This document shows, piece by piece, positions 33,365 to 42,982 of a stretch of DNA of 64,000 nt. The stretch covers positions 1 to 64,000 of the forward strand of contig CAKSWT010000016.1 in NCBI GenBank assembly GCA_934512135.1, written 5' to 3'. Position numbers and translations under genes: made by a program. Positions within the stretch are counted from its first letter, which is position 1; each line of letters begins with the position of its first letter. Below the pieces are notes generated by a model. It made no database searches. It saw only the letters and a program-made list of their open reading frames with translations, and was not told the DNA's origin. This stretch comes from an uncultured Oscillospiraceae bacterium. Its GTDB lineage: Bacteria > Bacillota > Clostridia > Oscillospirales > Oscillospiraceae.

Positions 33365-33399
33365 AAAAAAGGCTGTCTCAAAAACGAGACAGCCTTTTT
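33365..33399. terminator. Terminator of the S10-spc-alpha operon
   Basis: A perfect 9-bp stem (33371-33379 with 33386-33394) is extended by A/T pairing and flanked by A6 and T5. It is active in both directions in principle and lies 11 bp after the rplQ stop. Confidence 0.92.
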
Positions 33400-33409
33400 A
33401 AACACGATC

Positions 33410-33754
33410 TTACTTCACCAGCTCGATGACAGCAGTCTCTGCAGCATCGCCCCGGCGGATGCCCACACGGGTGATTCTGGTGTAGCCACCATGGCGCTCC
33501 GCATAGGAAGGAGCGATCTCGGTGAACAGCTTGGTCACCACGTCCTCCTTGGTGATCCAGGCCAGAGCCTTCCGGCGGGAAGCCAGGGTGTTGGCCTTAC
33601 CCAGGGTGATCATCTTCTCAGCCACAGGCTGGACTTCTTTTGCACGGGTAACGGTGGTCTCAATACGACCTTTCTCCAGCAGATCGGTGGTCAGCTGACG
33701 GAGCATTGCCTTCCGCTGAGCCGTAGGTCTGCCGAGTTTACGGGTTCCGAACAT
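33410..33754 (-). CDS. rplQ: 50S ribosomal protein L17
   Basis: The protein is 114 residues, bacterial L17 length. [20 protein letters not shown] and [20 protein letters not shown] C-terminal residues are diagnostic. It binds 23S rRNA near the exit tunnel. It is the last gene of the superoperon, 31 nt after rpoA, with AGGAGG 8 nt before the ATG. The strong terminator follows. The ecfA/ecfT/truA genes that often come next in Firmicutes are not here. Confidence 0.98.
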   Translation of the reverse strand: MFGTRKLGRPTAQRKAMLRQLTTDLLEKGRIETTVTRAKEVQPVAEKMITLGKANTLASRRKALAWITKEDVVTKLFTEIAPSYAERHGGYTRITRVGIRRGDAAETAVIELVK

Positions 33755-33785
33755 TCTTATTGCCTCCTTTGCAAAGGAATTCGCT

Positions 33786-34745
33786 TTAGTTGTTGTTAGA
33801 GGAGTTGTCGCTTGCCAAGGACAGACCCATCATTGCCAGCTTATTCTGGACCTCTTCCAGGGACTTCCGGCCAAGGTTCCGAACCTTGATCATGTCCTCC
33901 CCGGAGCGGGAGATCAGGTCTTCCACGGTGTTGATATTGGCGCGCTTGAGGCAGTTGAAGCTACGGACAGACAAGTCCATCTCTTCAATGCTCATCTCCA
34001 GCACCTTTTCCTTGACGTCAGCGGCCTTCTCTACGACTGTGGACTTGCTGGCCACAGATTCGCTGAGGTCGGTAAACAGCACCAGGTGATCGGTGAGGAT
34101 CTTGGCGCCCAAGGACACGGCGTCACGGGCGGTAATGGTGTTGTCGGTCCAGACCTCCAGGGTCAGCTTATCATAGTCCGTCATGTTGCCCACACGGGTA
34201 TTTTCCACAGTGTAGTTCACCTTGTAGACGGGGGTATAGATCGAGTCGATGGGAATCACCCCGATGACAGTCTGGGCAGTCTTGTTCTTGTCAGACGAGA
34301 CATAGCCGCGGCCATGGTTCATGGTGATCTCCATGTTGAAGGTAGCGTCGGGGCCAAGGGTGCAGATATGCAGCTCGGGGTTGAGAATCTCCACCTCGCC
34401 GTCTGCCTTGATGTCACCGGCACACACCTCGCGCTCGCCCATGGCCTCAATATAGACGGTCTTGGGACCCTGGCAGTGGAGCTTTGCGATGATCCGTTTC
34501 ACGTTCAGGACGATCTCGGTGACATCCTCCTTGACGCCGGGAATGGTGGAGAACTCGTGCTGGACGCCTGCGATCTTAATGGAAGTAGCCGCGGTGCCAG
34601 GCAGAGAAGAAAGCAGAATTCTTCTCAGAGAGTTGCCAAGGGTGGTACCATATCCCCTCTCCAGGGGCTCAACAACATACTTGCCATAGGAAGTATCTTC
34701 TGCGGAGTCAATGCATTCGATGCGAGGCTTTTCAATTTCTACCAT
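33786..34745 (-). CDS. rpoA: RNA polymerase alpha subunit
   Basis: The 319-residue alpha subunit has an N-terminal assembly domain ([40 protein letters not shown]) that dimerises and binds beta and beta-prime. The C-terminal domain ([24 protein letters not shown] region, then [20 protein letters not shown]) contacts UP elements and activators. GGAGGG lies 10 nt before the ATG. A 74-nt gap separates it from rpsD, the longest in the alpha part of the operon apart from leader regions. Confidence 0.98.
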   Translation of the reverse strand: MVEIEKPRIECIDSAEDTSYGKYVVEPLERGYGTTLGNSLRRILLSSLPGTAATSIKIAGVQHEFSTIPGVKEDVTEIVLNVKRIIAKLHCQGPKTVYIEAMGEREVCAGDIKADGEVEILNPELHICTLGPDATFNMEITMNHGRGYVSSDKNKTAQTVIGVIPIDSIYTPVYKVNYTVENTRVGNMTDYDKLTLEVWTDNTITARDAVSLGAKILTDHLVLFTDLSESVASKSTVVEKAADVKEKVLEMSIEEMDLSVRSFNCLKRANINTVEDLISRSGEDMIKVRNLGRKSLEEVQNKLAMMGLSLASDNSSNNN

Positions 34746-34819
34746 ATAGGAAATACCCTCCTTGTAACCGCGATAAAAATCGCATATGATTCAGCTTACA
34801 GATAATCGAGGGTCTTGTG

Positions 34820-35416
34820 TTACTTGGAGTACAACTCGACGATAAGATGTTCGGCGATCTCGAAGTCAATATCGTCTCTTGCAGGTGCGGCGATGACCTT
34901 GCCCTGCAGGGTGTTCTTATCTCTGTCCAGCCACTTGGGAGTGGCGGCGAACACGTCGTCCTCCTTGAGCTTCTTGAAGAACGCATTGGATGCGCTCTTC
35001 TCAGACACTGCGATCACATCGCCGGTCTTGATGAGATAAGAGGGGATGTTCACACGCTTGCCGTTGACGGTGAAGTGGCCGTGGTTGACAAGCTGACGGG
35101 CCTCACGACGCGTGGCGGCAAAGCCCAGCCGGTAGACAACGTTGTCCAGTCTCCGCTCGATCATGCACAGGAGCTCCTCGCCGGTGTTGCCGGCCATCTT
35201 GGAGGCCTTCTCATAGTAAGCACGGAACTGCTTCTCCTGAATGCCGTAGACGAACTTGACCTTCTGCTTCTCGGTGAGCTGCGTTGCGTACTCAGACTTC
35301 TTTGCTCTTCTCTGGCCGCCGGGGTTCTTGTTGGAAGTTCTGCTATAACCCATGACAGCAGGAGAAACGCCCAGCGTTCTGCAGCGCTTGAGAACAGGCT
35401 GTGTATTTCTAGCCAT
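34820..35416 (-). CDS. rpsD: 30S ribosomal protein S4
   Basis: The 198-residue primary 16S binding protein nucleates small-subunit assembly. S4 domain residues ERRLDNVVYRLGFAATRREA and LVNHGHFTVNGKRVNIPSYL are clear. It is the cysteine-poor form without the N-terminal zinc motif. In E. coli and B. subtilis S4 represses translation of its own mRNA; no such site could be identified here. AGGAGG lies 10 nt before the ATG, and rpsK ends 22 nt upstream. Confidence 0.98.
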   Translation of the reverse strand: MARNTQPVLKRCRTLGVSPAVMGYSRTSNKNPGGQRRAKKSEYATQLTEKQKVKFVYGIQEKQFRAYYEKASKMAGNTGEELLCMIERRLDNVVYRLGFAATRREARQLVNHGHFTVNGKRVNIPSYLIKTGDVIAVSEKSASNAFFKKLKEDDVFAATPKWLDRDKNTLQGKVIAAPARDDIDFEIAEHLIVELYSK

Positions 35417-35438
35417 TGCTTAATATCCTCCTTTGCGA

Positions 35439-35834
35439 TTATACACGGCGACGTTTGGGAGGACGGCAGCCATTGTGCGGAATGGGAGTCACGTCCTTGA
35501 TCATGTTGACCTCCAGGCCAGCGGACTGAAGTGCGCGAATCGCAGACTCACGGCCCTGGCCGGGACCCTTAACATATACTTCCACGGTCTTGAGGCCATG
35601 CTCCATAGCAGCCTTGGCAGCGGTCTCTGCCACCATCTGTGCGGCATAGGGAGTGGACTTTCTGGAACCACGGAAGCCCAGGCCGCCGGAGGAAGCCCAG
35701 GAGATGGCATTACCGTTGAGATCGGTAATGGTCACCATGGTGTTGTTAAAGGAGCTGCGGATATGCGCGGCACCCTTTTCAATGTTCTTGCGCTCACGGC
35801 GCTTCTTGATTACCTTTTTCTTGTTGGCAGCCAT
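35439..35834 (-). CDS. rpsK: 30S ribosomal protein S11
   Basis: The 131-residue protein of the platform binds 16S rRNA near the mRNA exit. [40 protein letters not shown] and the C-terminal [10 protein letters not shown] are family marks. It is preceded by GGAGGG and lies 14 nt after rpsM, 22 nt before rpsD, in the canonical rpsM-rpsK-rpsD-rpoA-rplQ order. Confidence 0.98.
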   Translation of the reverse strand: MAANKKKVIKKRRERKNIEKGAAHIRSSFNNTMVTITDLNGNAISWASSGGLGFRGSRKSTPYAAQMVAETAAKAAMEHGLKTVEVYVKGPGQGRESAIRALQSAGLEVNMIKDVTPIPHNGCRPPKRRRV

Positions 35835-35848
35835 TGCATATCCCTCCT

Positions 35849-36217
35849 TTACTTCTTCTTATTAGCAATGGTCTTCTTGGGACCCTTGCGAGTTCTGGCA
35901 TTAGTCTTGGAACGCTGACCGCGAACGGGCAGGCCGCGTCTGTGGCGCACGCCACGATAGCAGCCGATCTCGGTGAGCCGCTTGATGTTCAACGCAACCT
36001 CACGACGGAGATCACCTTCAATGGTGTAGCCCTTGTCGATGACGTCACGGAGGGCGGCCTCCTGGTCATCAGTCAGGTCCTTTACTCGGATGTCGGGATT
36101 GATACCCGCCTTCTCAAGAATGTCTTTTGCACTCTTTCTGCCGATTCCATAGATATAAGTCAGGCCGATCTCGACTCGCTTATCCTTCGGCAGATCAACA
36201 CCGGAAATTCGTGCCAT
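35849..36217 (-). CDS. rpsM: 30S ribosomal protein S13
   Basis: The 122-residue protein of the 30S head contacts tRNA and forms bridges with the 50[21 protein letters not shown] opens it, and [20 protein letters not shown] followed by the basic tail [14 protein letters not shown] closes it. It follows rpmJ by 21 nt, with GGAGGT-type ribosome binding. Confidence 0.98.
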   Translation of the reverse strand: MARISGVDLPKDKRVEIGLTYIYGIGRKSAKDILEKAGINPDIRVKDLTDDQEAALRDVIDKGYTIEGDLRREVALNIKRLTEIGCYRGVRHRRGLPVRGQRSKTNARTRKGPKKTIANKKK

Positions 36218-36238
36218 TTAACTCTGCACCTCCTTTTC

Positions 36239-36352
36239 TTAACCCTGTCTCTGCTTATGCTTGGGATTTTCACAAATCACCATAACGCGGCCCTTGCGCT
36301 TAATGACCTTGCACTTCTCGCACATGGGCTTTACGGACGGTCTTACTTTCAT
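36239..36352 (-). CDS. rpmJ: 50S ribosomal protein L36 (zinc form)
   Basis: The 37-residue protein [20 protein letters not shown]...[12 protein letters not shown] was found by translating the infA-rpsM gap. Cys 11, Cys 14, Cys 27 and His 33 form the zinc ribbon of the C+ type L36. It lies 31 nt after infA and 21 nt before rpsM, the expected position in the alpha operon. Confidence 0.96.
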   Translation of the reverse strand: MKVRPSVKPMCEKCKVIKRKGRVMVICENPKHKQRQG

Positions 36353-36383
36353 ACTGCTAACCTCCATATTGAGAACGTGTCTC

Positions 36384-36602
36384 TCACTTGCTTCTCCAGG
36401 TGATGCGGCCCCGGGTCAGATCATAGGGTGACATCTGAACGGTGACTTTATCGCCCGGAAGAATCTTAATAAAGTTCATCCGGAGCTTGCCGGAAATATG
36501 TGCCAGAATGGTGTGACCTTTTCCGATATCCACGGAAAACATCGCATTCGGCAGTGCGTCTACCACGACGCCCTCAAGCTCAATTACGTCGTCTTTTGCC
36601 AA
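36384..36602 (-). CDS. infA: Translation initiation factor IF-1
   Basis: The 72-residue OB-fold factor binds the A site of the 30S subunit during initiation. [20 protein letters not shown] and [20 protein letters not shown], then [20 protein letters not shown], are near-universal. It begins 6 nt after the KOW protein gene and is followed by rpmJ. Confidence 0.98.
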   Translation of the reverse strand: MAKDDVIELEGVVVDALPNAMFSVDIGKGHTILAHISGKLRMNFIKILPGDKVTVQMSPYDLTRGRITWRSK

Positions 36603-36608
36603 GATTAT

Positions 36609-36896
36609 TCAGCCTCCTTGGTTCTGACTGTTGAATTCATGGCCAAATATGGCCAAATCCCTGCGTAACTCGCTGTTGAGTACTATGTCGCCCTGTCTTA
36701 TTTTCACGGCGACGTTAGAATCAGTCCGAGCGGCCAGCCGGAGATGCTTCAGCTTCTTCCGTTTGGGATTTTCCAGCTTTCTGACCTTGCCGTCTGCCAC
36801 AGTGGCATAGGCGCCTTCTGTGTCCAGAACAAAGAGCAGACGCCCCTTGTCCCGGCCGGCCAGCGAAACAACGATATCCGACTTAGAGATATTCAC
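36609..36896 (-). CDS. KOW-domain RNA-binding protein (L14e/L27e-like)
   Basis: The 95-residue protein starts from a GTG at 36896, chosen because GAGGGG lies 7 nt upstream and homology starts NISKSDIVVSLAGRDKGRLL. The KOW motif is followed by basic PKRKKLKHLRLAAR. Clostridia often carry such a protein between map and infA; it may be ribosome-associated. It overlaps the map 3' end by 14 nt, so it is translationally coupled. The longer frame upstream of the GTG is inside map and not coding. Confidence 0.88.
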   Translation of the reverse strand: MNISKSDIVVSLAGRDKGRLLFVLDTEGAYATVADGKVRKLENPKRKKLKHLRLAARTDSNVAVKIRQGDIVLNSELRRDLAIFGHEFNSQNQGG

Positions 36897-37653
36897 TTCC
36901 CTGCCCCTCGGTGACGGTGAGAATTTCCGGCTCGCCGTCGGTAATGAGCACAGTATTTTCATAGTGCGCCGCACGGGTGCTGTCCACGGTTTTGGTGGTC
37001 CAGCGATCCGGCATCACATGCACCTCGTAGGAGCCGGCATTCACCATAGGCTCCACGGCGATGACCATGCCGGGAATCAGCCGGGGACCACGGCCGGGCC
37101 GGCCAAAGTTCGGCACTTCAGGTTCTTCATGGAGCTTTTCTCCAACCCCGTGTCCCACAAAGCTCCGCACCACAGAGAAGCCGTTGGCCTCTACATAGGT
37201 CTGGACCGCATGGGAGATGTCGGAGACGCGGAAGCCGCGTTTGGCAAATTTAATGCCTTCATAGAAGCTCTGCCGGGTCACATCCACCAGCTTCTTGGAG
37301 ACCTCGTCGGTCTCTCCGCAGATGAACGTGGCGGCGCAGTCGCCATGGAACCCGCCCCAATAGGCCCCCACATCCACGCTGACGATGTCGCCCTCATGGA
37401 TGACCTGCTTTCCGGGGATGCCGTGGATCACCACGTCGTTGACGGAAATACAGGCGCTGCCGGGGAATCCACCGTACCCAAGGAACGAGGGTTTCGCTCC
37501 CTGGGACACGATGAAGCTGTGGACAGCTTTGTCAATTTCCTGCGTCGTAACACCGGGTCGAATCATCTCACCGGCCAGTTTCCGGGCCTGTGCGGTGATC
37601 TTTCCGGCCTTCCGCATAATTTCAATCTCATGCTCTGTCTTGATCGAAATCAT
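36883..37653 (-). CDS. map: Methionine aminopeptidase type I
   Basis: The 256-residue enzyme removes the initiator methionine. Di-metal ligands are visible in VSVDVGAYWGGFHGDCAATF (two Asp) and VGHGVGEKLHEEPEVPNFG (His), then a PMVNAG glutamate-containing motif (AVEPM). It begins 2 nt after adk. Its position secY-adk-map-infA is standard for Firmicutes. Confidence 0.97.
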   Translation of the reverse strand: MISIKTEHEIEIMRKAGKITAQARKLAGEMIRPGVTTQEIDKAVHSFIVSQGAKPSFLGYGGFPGSACISVNDVVIHGIPGKQVIHEGDIVSVDVGAYWGGFHGDCAATFICGETDEVSKKLVDVTRQSFYEGIKFAKRGFRVSDISHAVQTYVEANGFSVVRSFVGHGVGEKLHEEPEVPNFGRPGRGPRLIPGMVIAVEPMVNAGSYEVHVMPDRWTTKTVDSTRAAHYENTVLITDGEPEILTVTEGQGSEYL

Positions 37654-37655
37654 AG

Positions 37656-38288
37656 TCAGTTCTCCAACGCTGCCAGGATATCCTTCGTAGCATTTTCGAT
37701 GGGCTGATTGCCCTCCACCTCGGTGAGGATCCCCATGGCCTCATAGAAGGCCTTCAGGGGCTCGGTTTCGTTGTGGAATACCTCCAGCCGATTTTTGACT
37801 GTCTCCGGCGCATCGTCCTTGCGGATGACAAGCTGGGAACCGCAGCTGTCGCAGACGCCCTCCTCCTTGGGAGGATTGGCCTCGATGTGATAGCTGGCGC
37901 CGCACTTGCCGCACACACGCCGTCCGGTCATGCGCTTCTCGATCACCTGGTCGGCAATCTCGATGGACACAACCTTGTCGATCTTAACGTCCTGATTTAC
38001 CAGGGCTTCTGCCTGAGGGATGGTCCGGGGCATTCCGTCGAGGATAAAGCCGTTTTTGCAGTCGTCCTGGGCAACACGCTCCTTGACGATGCCGACGATC
38101 ACCTCGTCGGGAACCAGCTTTCCGGCGTCCATATAGGACTTTGCCTTCAGGCCGATCTCCGTACCATTTTTGACTGCCTCACGCAGGATGTTGCCGGTGG
38201 AGATGGTGGGAATCCCCAGCTTGGCGCTGATAATCTCAGCCTGGGTACCCTTGCCTGCACCGGGCGCACCAAGAAGAATCACGTTCAT
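37656..38288 (-). CDS. adk: Adenylate kinase
   Basis: The 210-residue enzyme catalyses ATP + AMP to 2 ADP. The P-loop LLGAPGAGKGTQAEII is at the N-terminus and DGMPRTIPQAEAL in the AMP/CORE region. The LID domain has CGKCGASYHIE and CDSCGSQL, a four-cysteine zinc site usual in Gram-positive enzymes. AGGAGG lies before the ATG; secY ends 18 nt upstream. Confidence 0.98.
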   Translation of the reverse strand: MNVILLGAPGAGKGTQAEIISAKLGIPTISTGNILREAVKNGTEIGLKAKSYMDAGKLVPDEVIVGIVKERVAQDDCKNGFILDGMPRTIPQAEALVNQDVKIDKVVSIEIADQVIEKRMTGRRVCGKCGASYHIEANPPKEEGVCDSCGSQLVIRKDDAPETVKNRLEVFHNETEPLKAFYEAMGILTEVEGNQPIENATKDILAALEN

Positions 38289-38306
38289 TTACGTTTCCTC
38301 CTCTAA

Positions 38307-39608
38307 TCAGTCAAGAAAGCCCTTGTAATTCCGCATCATCATCTGAGCCTCCAAGGCACGCATGGTCTCCAGGGCAACGCCCACCACAATGATGACGGAG
38401 GTACCGCCAATGGCCAGGCTGGAATAGCCGGAGATGTTGGAGATGATGATCGGCAGAATTGCCACGACACCCAGATACAGGGAGCCAAAGAGCACGATTT
38501 TGTGAATCACCCGCTGAATAAACTCAGAGGTGGGCCGGCCTGCACGGAAGCCGGGAATAAAGCCGCCGTTCTTCTTGAGGTTGTTGGCAATCTCAATGGG
38601 ATTGTACTGCACTGCTGCATAGAAATAGCCGAAGCCAATGATGAGCAGAAAGTACACGATGGCGTAGATCACGCCTCTGGTGTCGGTGATGTTCAGGAAG
38701 AACTTCATCACCTTGCCGCTGCCGTCGGTCTTGACAAAGGTCAGGATGGTGGCAGGGAGAGAGGCGATAGACTGGGCGAAGATGATGGGCATAACGCCGG
38801 ACATATTCACCTTGATGGGCAGGAACGTGCTCTGTCCACCGTACATTTTGCGGCCGCGCATCTGCTTGGCATACTGGATGGGGATCCGGCGCTCGGCTTC
38901 GTTTACGAAGACGATCACCACCACCAGCGCCAGGGCCAGCACCAGGATGCCCAGATCACCGAAAATACTCTGCGCACCGCCACGGATGTTGGTGATGGCA
39001 GATCCCACGGTGGAGGGGATTCTGGAGATGATGGACGCAAACAGGATAATGGAAATACCGTTGCCGATACCAAATTCGGTGATCTGCTCACCCAGCCACA
39101 TAATAAATGCGGAGCCTGCAGTGAAGGTCAGGACAATGACCAGTCCCGTGGTGAAACCGCTCTGCGTCAGCAGGTTGTAGTTGCGGAGCATGACGTAGTA
39201 GGCAAAGCCCATGAGCAGTGCCAGGAGCACGGTCACATACCGGGTGATGCTGGCGATCTTCTTCCGGCCCTCTTCACCGCCGTCCTTGGAAAGGCGCTCC
39301 AGCGCGGGAATGCCGATACAAAGAAGCTGCATGATAATGGAGCTGTTGATATAGGGGTTGATGGACAGCGCAAACACCGTTGCACGGGAGAAGGCGCTGC
39401 CGCTCATGGCGTTATACAGTGCAAGCACTGTATTTGCCAGAGAGCCGCCCTCGTCAAAGAGGCTCTGGAGAGCCTGCCAGTTGACATAGGGCACGGGAAC
39501 CGCATTGCCGAACCGATAAATCAGCAGAATGAACAGCGTGAACAGGATCTTCTTACGAAGCTCGGGGGCCTTCCAGGCGCCCTTGAGGGTCTGAAGTGTC
39601 TCAGCCAC
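38307..39608 (-). CDS. secY: SecY, protein translocase channel
   Basis: The 433-residue, ten-span core of the SecYEG channel. ALSINPYINSSIIMQLLCIG, the plug and the QSTFLPIKVNMSGVMPIIFA segments are diagnostic. It starts at a GTG at 39608 immediately after the rplO stop (zero gap), with GAGGTGAT as ribosome binding site within rplO. This tight junction indicates coupling. Confidence 0.97.
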   Translation of the reverse strand: MAETLQTLKGAWKAPELRKKILFTLFILLIYRFGNAVPVPYVNWQALQSLFDEGGSLANTVLALYNAMSGSAFSRATVFALSINPYINSSIIMQLLCIGIPALERLSKDGGEEGRKKIASITRYVTVLLALLMGFAYYVMLRNYNLLTQSGFTTGLVIVLTFTAGSAFIMWLGEQITEFGIGNGISIILFASIISRIPSTVGSAITNIRGGAQSIFGDLGILVLALALVVVIVFVNEAERRIPIQYAKQMRGRKMYGGQSTFLPIKVNMSGVMPIIFAQSIASLPATILTFVKTDGSGKVMKFFLNITDTRGVIYAIVYFLLIIGFGYFYAAVQYNPIEIANNLKKNGGFIPGFRAGRPTSEFIQRVIHKIVLFGSLYLGVVAILPIIISNISGYSSLAIGGTSVIIVVGVALETMRALEAQMMMRNYKGFLD

Positions 39609-40049
39609 TTAGATCACCTCGGCCTTTCCACCCGCCTGTTCAATCTTTTCCTTGGCAGATTCAGAGAATGCAGCTGCCTTAACTGTAACTTTCTTGGTGA
39701 GGTTGCCGCTGCCCAGCACCTTCAGGCCATTCTTGCAATCAGACAGAATGCCCTTCTCGATGAGGGTCTGAGCAGTGATCTCAGCGCCGTCCTCGAAACG
39801 CTCCAGCACGGAGACGTTCACGGTGGTCAAAGGCTTCGCAAAGATATTGTTGAAGCCCCGCTTCGGAACACGTCTCGCCAAAGGCATCTGGCCGCCTTCG
39901 AATCCTCTTCTGACCTTACCGCCGCTGCGGGCCTTCTGACCCTTGTGTCCGCGGCCGCCGGTTTTGCCGTTGCCGGAACCATGACCACGGCCCTTACGCT
40001 TGCCGACCTGAGTAGAACCGGCAACCGGAGCAAGTTCATGTAAGTTCAT
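39609..40049 (-). CDS. rplO: 50S ribosomal protein L15
   Basis: The 146-residue protein has the glycine- and arginine-rich extension [20 protein letters not shown] that threads into 23S rRNA, and a globular C-terminal domain ([20 protein letters not shown]). It starts 14 nt after rpmD and runs directly into secY. Confidence 0.98.
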   Translation of the reverse strand: MNLHELAPVAGSTQVGKRKGRGHGSGNGKTGGRGHKGQKARSGGKVRRGFEGGQMPLARRVPKRGFNNIFAKPLTTVNVSVLERFEDGAEITAQTLIEKGILSDCKNGLKVLGSGNLTKKVTVKAAAFSESAKEKIEQAGGKAEVI

Positions 40050-40063
40050 CTACTTGCACCTCC

Positions 40064-40246
40064 TTACTGTTCCTCGGTGACCTTCAGCAGATAGCCGATC
40101 TGGGCGATCTTGCCGCGGGTCTGAGCATTGTCGGGCTGAACGGTCGTCTGACCGATTCTGCGAAGCCCGAGAGAATTGGCTGTTGCAATGTGCTTGTCAA
40201 GACGACCGTTGAGGCTCTTGACCAGCTCGATTTTCAGATTTGCCAT
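40064..40246 (-). CDS. rpmD: 50S ribosomal protein L30
   Basis: The 60-residue protein LKIELVKSLNGRLDKHIATA, then SLGLRRIGQTTVQPDNAQTR, is the short bacterial L30. It lies between rpsE (13 nt) and rplO (14 nt) in the canonical order. Confidence 0.97.
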   Translation of the reverse strand: MANLKIELVKSLNGRLDKHIATANSLGLRRIGQTTVQPDNAQTRGKIAQIGYLLKVTEEQ

Positions 40247-40259
40247 TGTGCAGCCCTCC

Positions 40260-40772
40260 TTAACCCAAGATTTCTTCGACGCTCTTACCTCTGATCCGAG
40301 CGACCTCCTCGGGGCCGCGCAGCGCCATCAGGCCGTTAAAGGTAGCCTTCACGACGTTCTGGGGGTTCTTGGAGCGCATGCATTTTGCACGAATGTTGGT
40401 GATACCGGCTGCCTCCATCACGGAACGGACTGCGCCGCCGGCGATCACGCCGGTACCGACGCGAGCAGGCATCATCAGCACGGTGCCGGCGCCATAGATA
40501 CCGGTCACCTCGTGGGGAATGGTAGTGCCGGACAGGGTGATCTGTACCATGTTCTTCTTGGCGTCAGCGATGCCCTTCAGGATCGCCTCGGACACCTCGG
40601 AAGCCTTGCCCAGACCATAGCCGACCTTGCCCTTACCGTCGCCAACGACGACCAGTGCGGCAAACTTGTAGATACGGCCGCCCTTCACGGTCTTGGAAAC
40701 ACGGTTCAGGGAGACGACTTTCTCAATATACTCCTGTGCAGCTTCATCCTTTGCTGCTCTGTTGTAAGCCAT
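40260..40772 (-). CDS. rpsE: 30S ribosomal protein S5
   Basis: The 170-residue accuracy protein. The double-stranded RNA-binding N-terminal domain includes [20 protein letters not shown] and [19 protein letters not shown]; the C-terminal domain includes [19 protein letters not shown]. It lies 20 nt after rplR. AGGAGG-type ribosome binding is present. Confidence 0.98.
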   Translation of the reverse strand: MAYNRAAKDEAAQEYIEKVVSLNRVSKTVKGGRIYKFAALVVVGDGKGKVGYGLGKASEVSEAILKGIADAKKNMVQITLSGTTIPHEVTGIYGAGTVLMMPARVGTGVIAGGAVRSVMEAAGITNIRAKCMRSKNPQNVVKATFNGLMALRGPEEVARIRGKSVEEILG

Positions 40773-40792
40773 TGTATTGTCCTCCTCCCGAC

Positions 40793-41155
40793 TTAAAATT
40801 CCAGGCCGCCTTCACGGGCGCCCTCTGCCAGTTCCTGCACACGGCCATGATAGAGATAGCCGCCGCGGTCGAACACGACATTTACGATTCCCTTGTCCTT
40901 GGCACGCTGGGCCAGGAGCTCACCGACCTTGCGGGCGGCCTCCTTATTGCCGGTGGTAGCGCCCTCGAAGGACTTCTCCAGGGAGGAAGCGGAGACCAGG
41001 GTGACGCCATTGACGTCGTCGATGATCTGCGCATAGATGTTCGCATTGCTGCGGAACACGTTCAGACGAGGTCTCTCGGGCGTGCCGGAGATCTTGGCGC
41101 GAACTCTCTTGTGGCGCTTCAGACGCTGCGCATTGGTATTGGGTCTCTTAATCAT
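40793..41155 (-). CDS. rplR: 50S ribosomal protein L18
   Basis: The 120-residue 5S rRNA-binding protein. [20 protein letters not shown] and [19 protein letters not shown], then [20 protein letters not shown], are family sequences. It lies between rplF (16 nt) and rpsE (20 nt). Confidence 0.98.
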   Translation of the reverse strand: MIKRPNTNAQRLKRHKRVRAKISGTPERPRLNVFRSNANIYAQIIDDVNGVTLVSASSLEKSFEGATTGNKEAARKVGELLAQRAKDKGIVNVVFDRGGYLYHGRVQELAEGAREGGLEF

Positions 41156-41171
41156 TTAGGCACACCTCCTA

Positions 41172-41723
41172 TTACTTCTTACCTGCGGTCTTGCCTTCCT
41201 TACGGCGCACGACCTCGGTAGCGTATTTGATACCCTTGCCCTTGTAAGGCTCGGGGGGTCTCTTCCCTCTCACTTCCGCGGCGAACTGACCAACCTGCTG
41301 CTTGTCAATGCCGTGGATAATGATCTTGTTGGTGGACTTTTCGGGAACCTCGATGGTGATGCCGGGAACCTCATCCACGCACACGTCATGGGAGAAACCG
41401 AGCTTCATCACAAGCTGGGTGCCCTTCTTCTCAACTCTGTAGCCGACGCCGTTGACCTCAAGCTCCTTCTTATAGCCCTCGGTGACACCCACGATCATGT
41501 TGTGGACCAGGGTACGGGTCAGGCCGTGCAGGCTGCGGTTGAGCTTTTCGTCGTTGGGACGGGTCACATGGATGACGCCGTCAGCGCAGGTGATGTTCAT
41601 ATTGGGATGCAGGGTCTTAGTCAGCTCCCCCTTGGGGCCCTTGACGGTGACAACATTCCCCTCGCCGATGGTGACCTCAACGCCTGCAGGTACTGTGATG
41701 GGCATTCTGCCGATACGAGACAT
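41172..41723 (-). CDS. rplF: 50S ribosomal protein L6
   Basis: The 183-residue protein sits at the base of the stalk with two related domains. [20 protein letters not shown] and the C-terminal [20 protein letters not shown] are diagnostic. Start and spacing fit: it begins 15 nt after rpsH with GGAGG upstream. Confidence 0.98.
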   Translation of the reverse strand: MSRIGRMPITVPAGVEVTIGEGNVVTVKGPKGELTKTLHPNMNITCADGVIHVTRPNDEKLNRSLHGLTRTLVHNMIVGVTEGYKKELEVNGVGYRVEKKGTQLVMKLGFSHDVCVDEVPGITIEVPEKSTNKIIIHGIDKQQVGQFAAEVRGKRPPEPYKGKGIKYATEVVRRKEGKTAGKK

Positions 41724-41738
41724 ACAGCTTTACCTCCT

Positions 41739-42134
41739 TTACCATACAAACGCCAGGACTTCACCGCCGACATGCTCCTTGCGAGCATTCTTGTCGGTCA
41801 TGACGCCCTTGGAAGTGGAAATGATTGCAATGCCCAGGCCGCGGAGCACCTTGGGAAGGTCGTCGGCGCCGGCGTACATACGCAGGCCGGGCTTGGACAC
41901 ACGGCGGAGGCCGGTGATGACCTTCTCCTTGCCCAGGTACTTCAGGGTGATCTTGATCACGCCCTGGTTGCCGTCCTCGATGAACTGGTAGGACTTGATA
42001 TAGCCCTCCTCCACCAGGATCTTGGCGATGGCCAGCTTCAGCTTGGAAGCAGGCACGTCAACGGTCTCATGCCGAGCATTGTTGGCATTTCTGATACGGG
42101 TGAGCATATCAGCGATAGGATCAGTGATTTGCAT
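41739..42134 (-). CDS. rpsH: 30S ribosomal protein S8
   Basis: The 131-residue protein binds 16S helix 21. [20 protein letters not shown] and the C-terminal [23 protein letters not shown] pattern identify it. In E. coli S8 is the translational repressor of the spc operon. Here rpsH is preceded by an unusually long 95-nt gap containing two hairpins (42157-42171 and 42187-42212), a possible regulatory site. Confidence 0.98.
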   Translation of the reverse strand: MQITDPIADMLTRIRNANNARHETVDVPASKLKLAIAKILVEEGYIKSYQFIEDGNQGVIKITLKYLGKEKVITGLRRVSKPGLRMYAGADDLPKVLRGLGIAIISTSKGVMTDKNARKEHVGGEVLAFVW

Positions 42135-42156
42135 TTGTTTACCTCCTGTTAGAATT

Positions 42157-42212
42157 ACAGCCGTCGGCTGTTGTGATGCCGGAGTATCTTTCGGGTGGAG
42201 TACACCGAAAGA
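42157..42212 (-). promoter_or_regulatory. Two hairpins in the rpsZ-rpsH gap
   Basis: Stem 42157-42162/42166-42171 (6 bp, 3-nt loop) and stem 42187-42197/42203-42212 (10 bp with one bulged G) lie directly upstream of the rpsH ribosome binding site, in a region where neighbouring gaps are 12-20 nt. This may be an r-protein regulatory site. Confidence 0.4.
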
Positions 42213-42229
42213 CTTCCGACGTCCTTATA

Positions 42230-42415
42230 TTACCAGCTAGCCTTCTTGACGCCAGGGATCTGGCCCTTGTAGGCAAGCTCTCTGAAGCAAATACGGCACA
42301 CGCCGTAGTTGCGCAGATACGCATGGGGTCTGCCGCAGATCTTGCAGCGATTGTAGTAGCGAGTAGAGAACTTGGGATCTCTCTTCTGCTTCATAATCAT
42401 AGACGTTTTAGCCAT
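42230..42415 (-). CDS. rpsZ: 30S ribosomal protein S14, zinc type
   Basis: The 61-residue C+ form of S14. [20 protein letters not shown] holds the CxxC...CxxC zinc site and SWN-type termini follow ([11 protein letters not shown]). It binds the 30S head. It lies 12 nt after rplE. The absence of a long non-zinc S14 in this operon is normal for Firmicutes. Confidence 0.97.
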   Translation of the reverse strand: MAKTSMIMKQKRDPKFSTRYYNRCKICGRPHAYLRNYGVCRICFRELAYKGQIPGVKKASW

Positions 42416-42427
42416 ATTGCGCCTCCA

Positions 42428-42967
42428 TTAGTTGTAGAAGGGAGCGCCAACCAGGGTCAGCAGCTCTTTTGCCTCTTCGTCGGTCTTGGCAGTGGTGCAG
42501 ATGACCACGTCCATGCCGCGAATTGCGTCAACCTTATCGTACTCGATCTCAGGGAAGATGAGCTGCTCCTTGATGCCGAAGCAATAGTTTCCTCTGCCGT
42601 CGAAGGAGTTGGGGTTAATGCCGCGGAAGTCACGAACACGGGGCAGCGCCACGTTGAACAGACGATCCAGGAACTCCCACATCTTGTCCTGACGGAGGGT
42701 GACCTTCACGCCAACCGTCTGGCCTTCCCGGACCTTGAAGTTCGCAACGGACTTCTTGGCCTTGGTGGGAACGGCCTTCTGACCGGTGATGGCGGTGATG
42801 TCATTGATGATGGCTTCTACGACCTTAGCGTTGTCCTTGGCCTCGGAGGAACCAACATTCACAACGACCTTGTCGATCTTGGGGATCTCCATGACGCTTT
42901 TGTACTGGAACTTCGTCATCAGCGCCGGGGCGATCTCAGCCTTGTATTTGTCTTTGAGTCTAGGCAC
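42428..42967 (-). CDS. rplE: 50S ribosomal protein L5
   Basis: This 5S rRNA-binding protein is 179 residues from a GTG at 42967, which has GGGAGG 8 nt upstream and gives the standard N-terminus [23 protein letters not shown] two codons earlier abuts the ribosome binding site. [20 protein letters not shown] and [20 protein letters not shown] are conserved. It lies 15 nt after rplX. Confidence 0.97.
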   Translation of the reverse strand: MPRLKDKYKAEIAPALMTKFQYKSVMEIPKIDKVVVNVGSSEAKDNAKVVEAIINDITAITGQKAVPTKAKKSVANFKVREGQTVGVKVTLRQDKMWEFLDRLFNVALPRVRDFRGINPNSFDGRGNYCFGIKEQLIFPEIEYDKVDAIRGMDVVICTTAKTDEEAKELLTLVGAPFYN

Positions 42968-42982
42968 AGTCAATTCCTCCCC

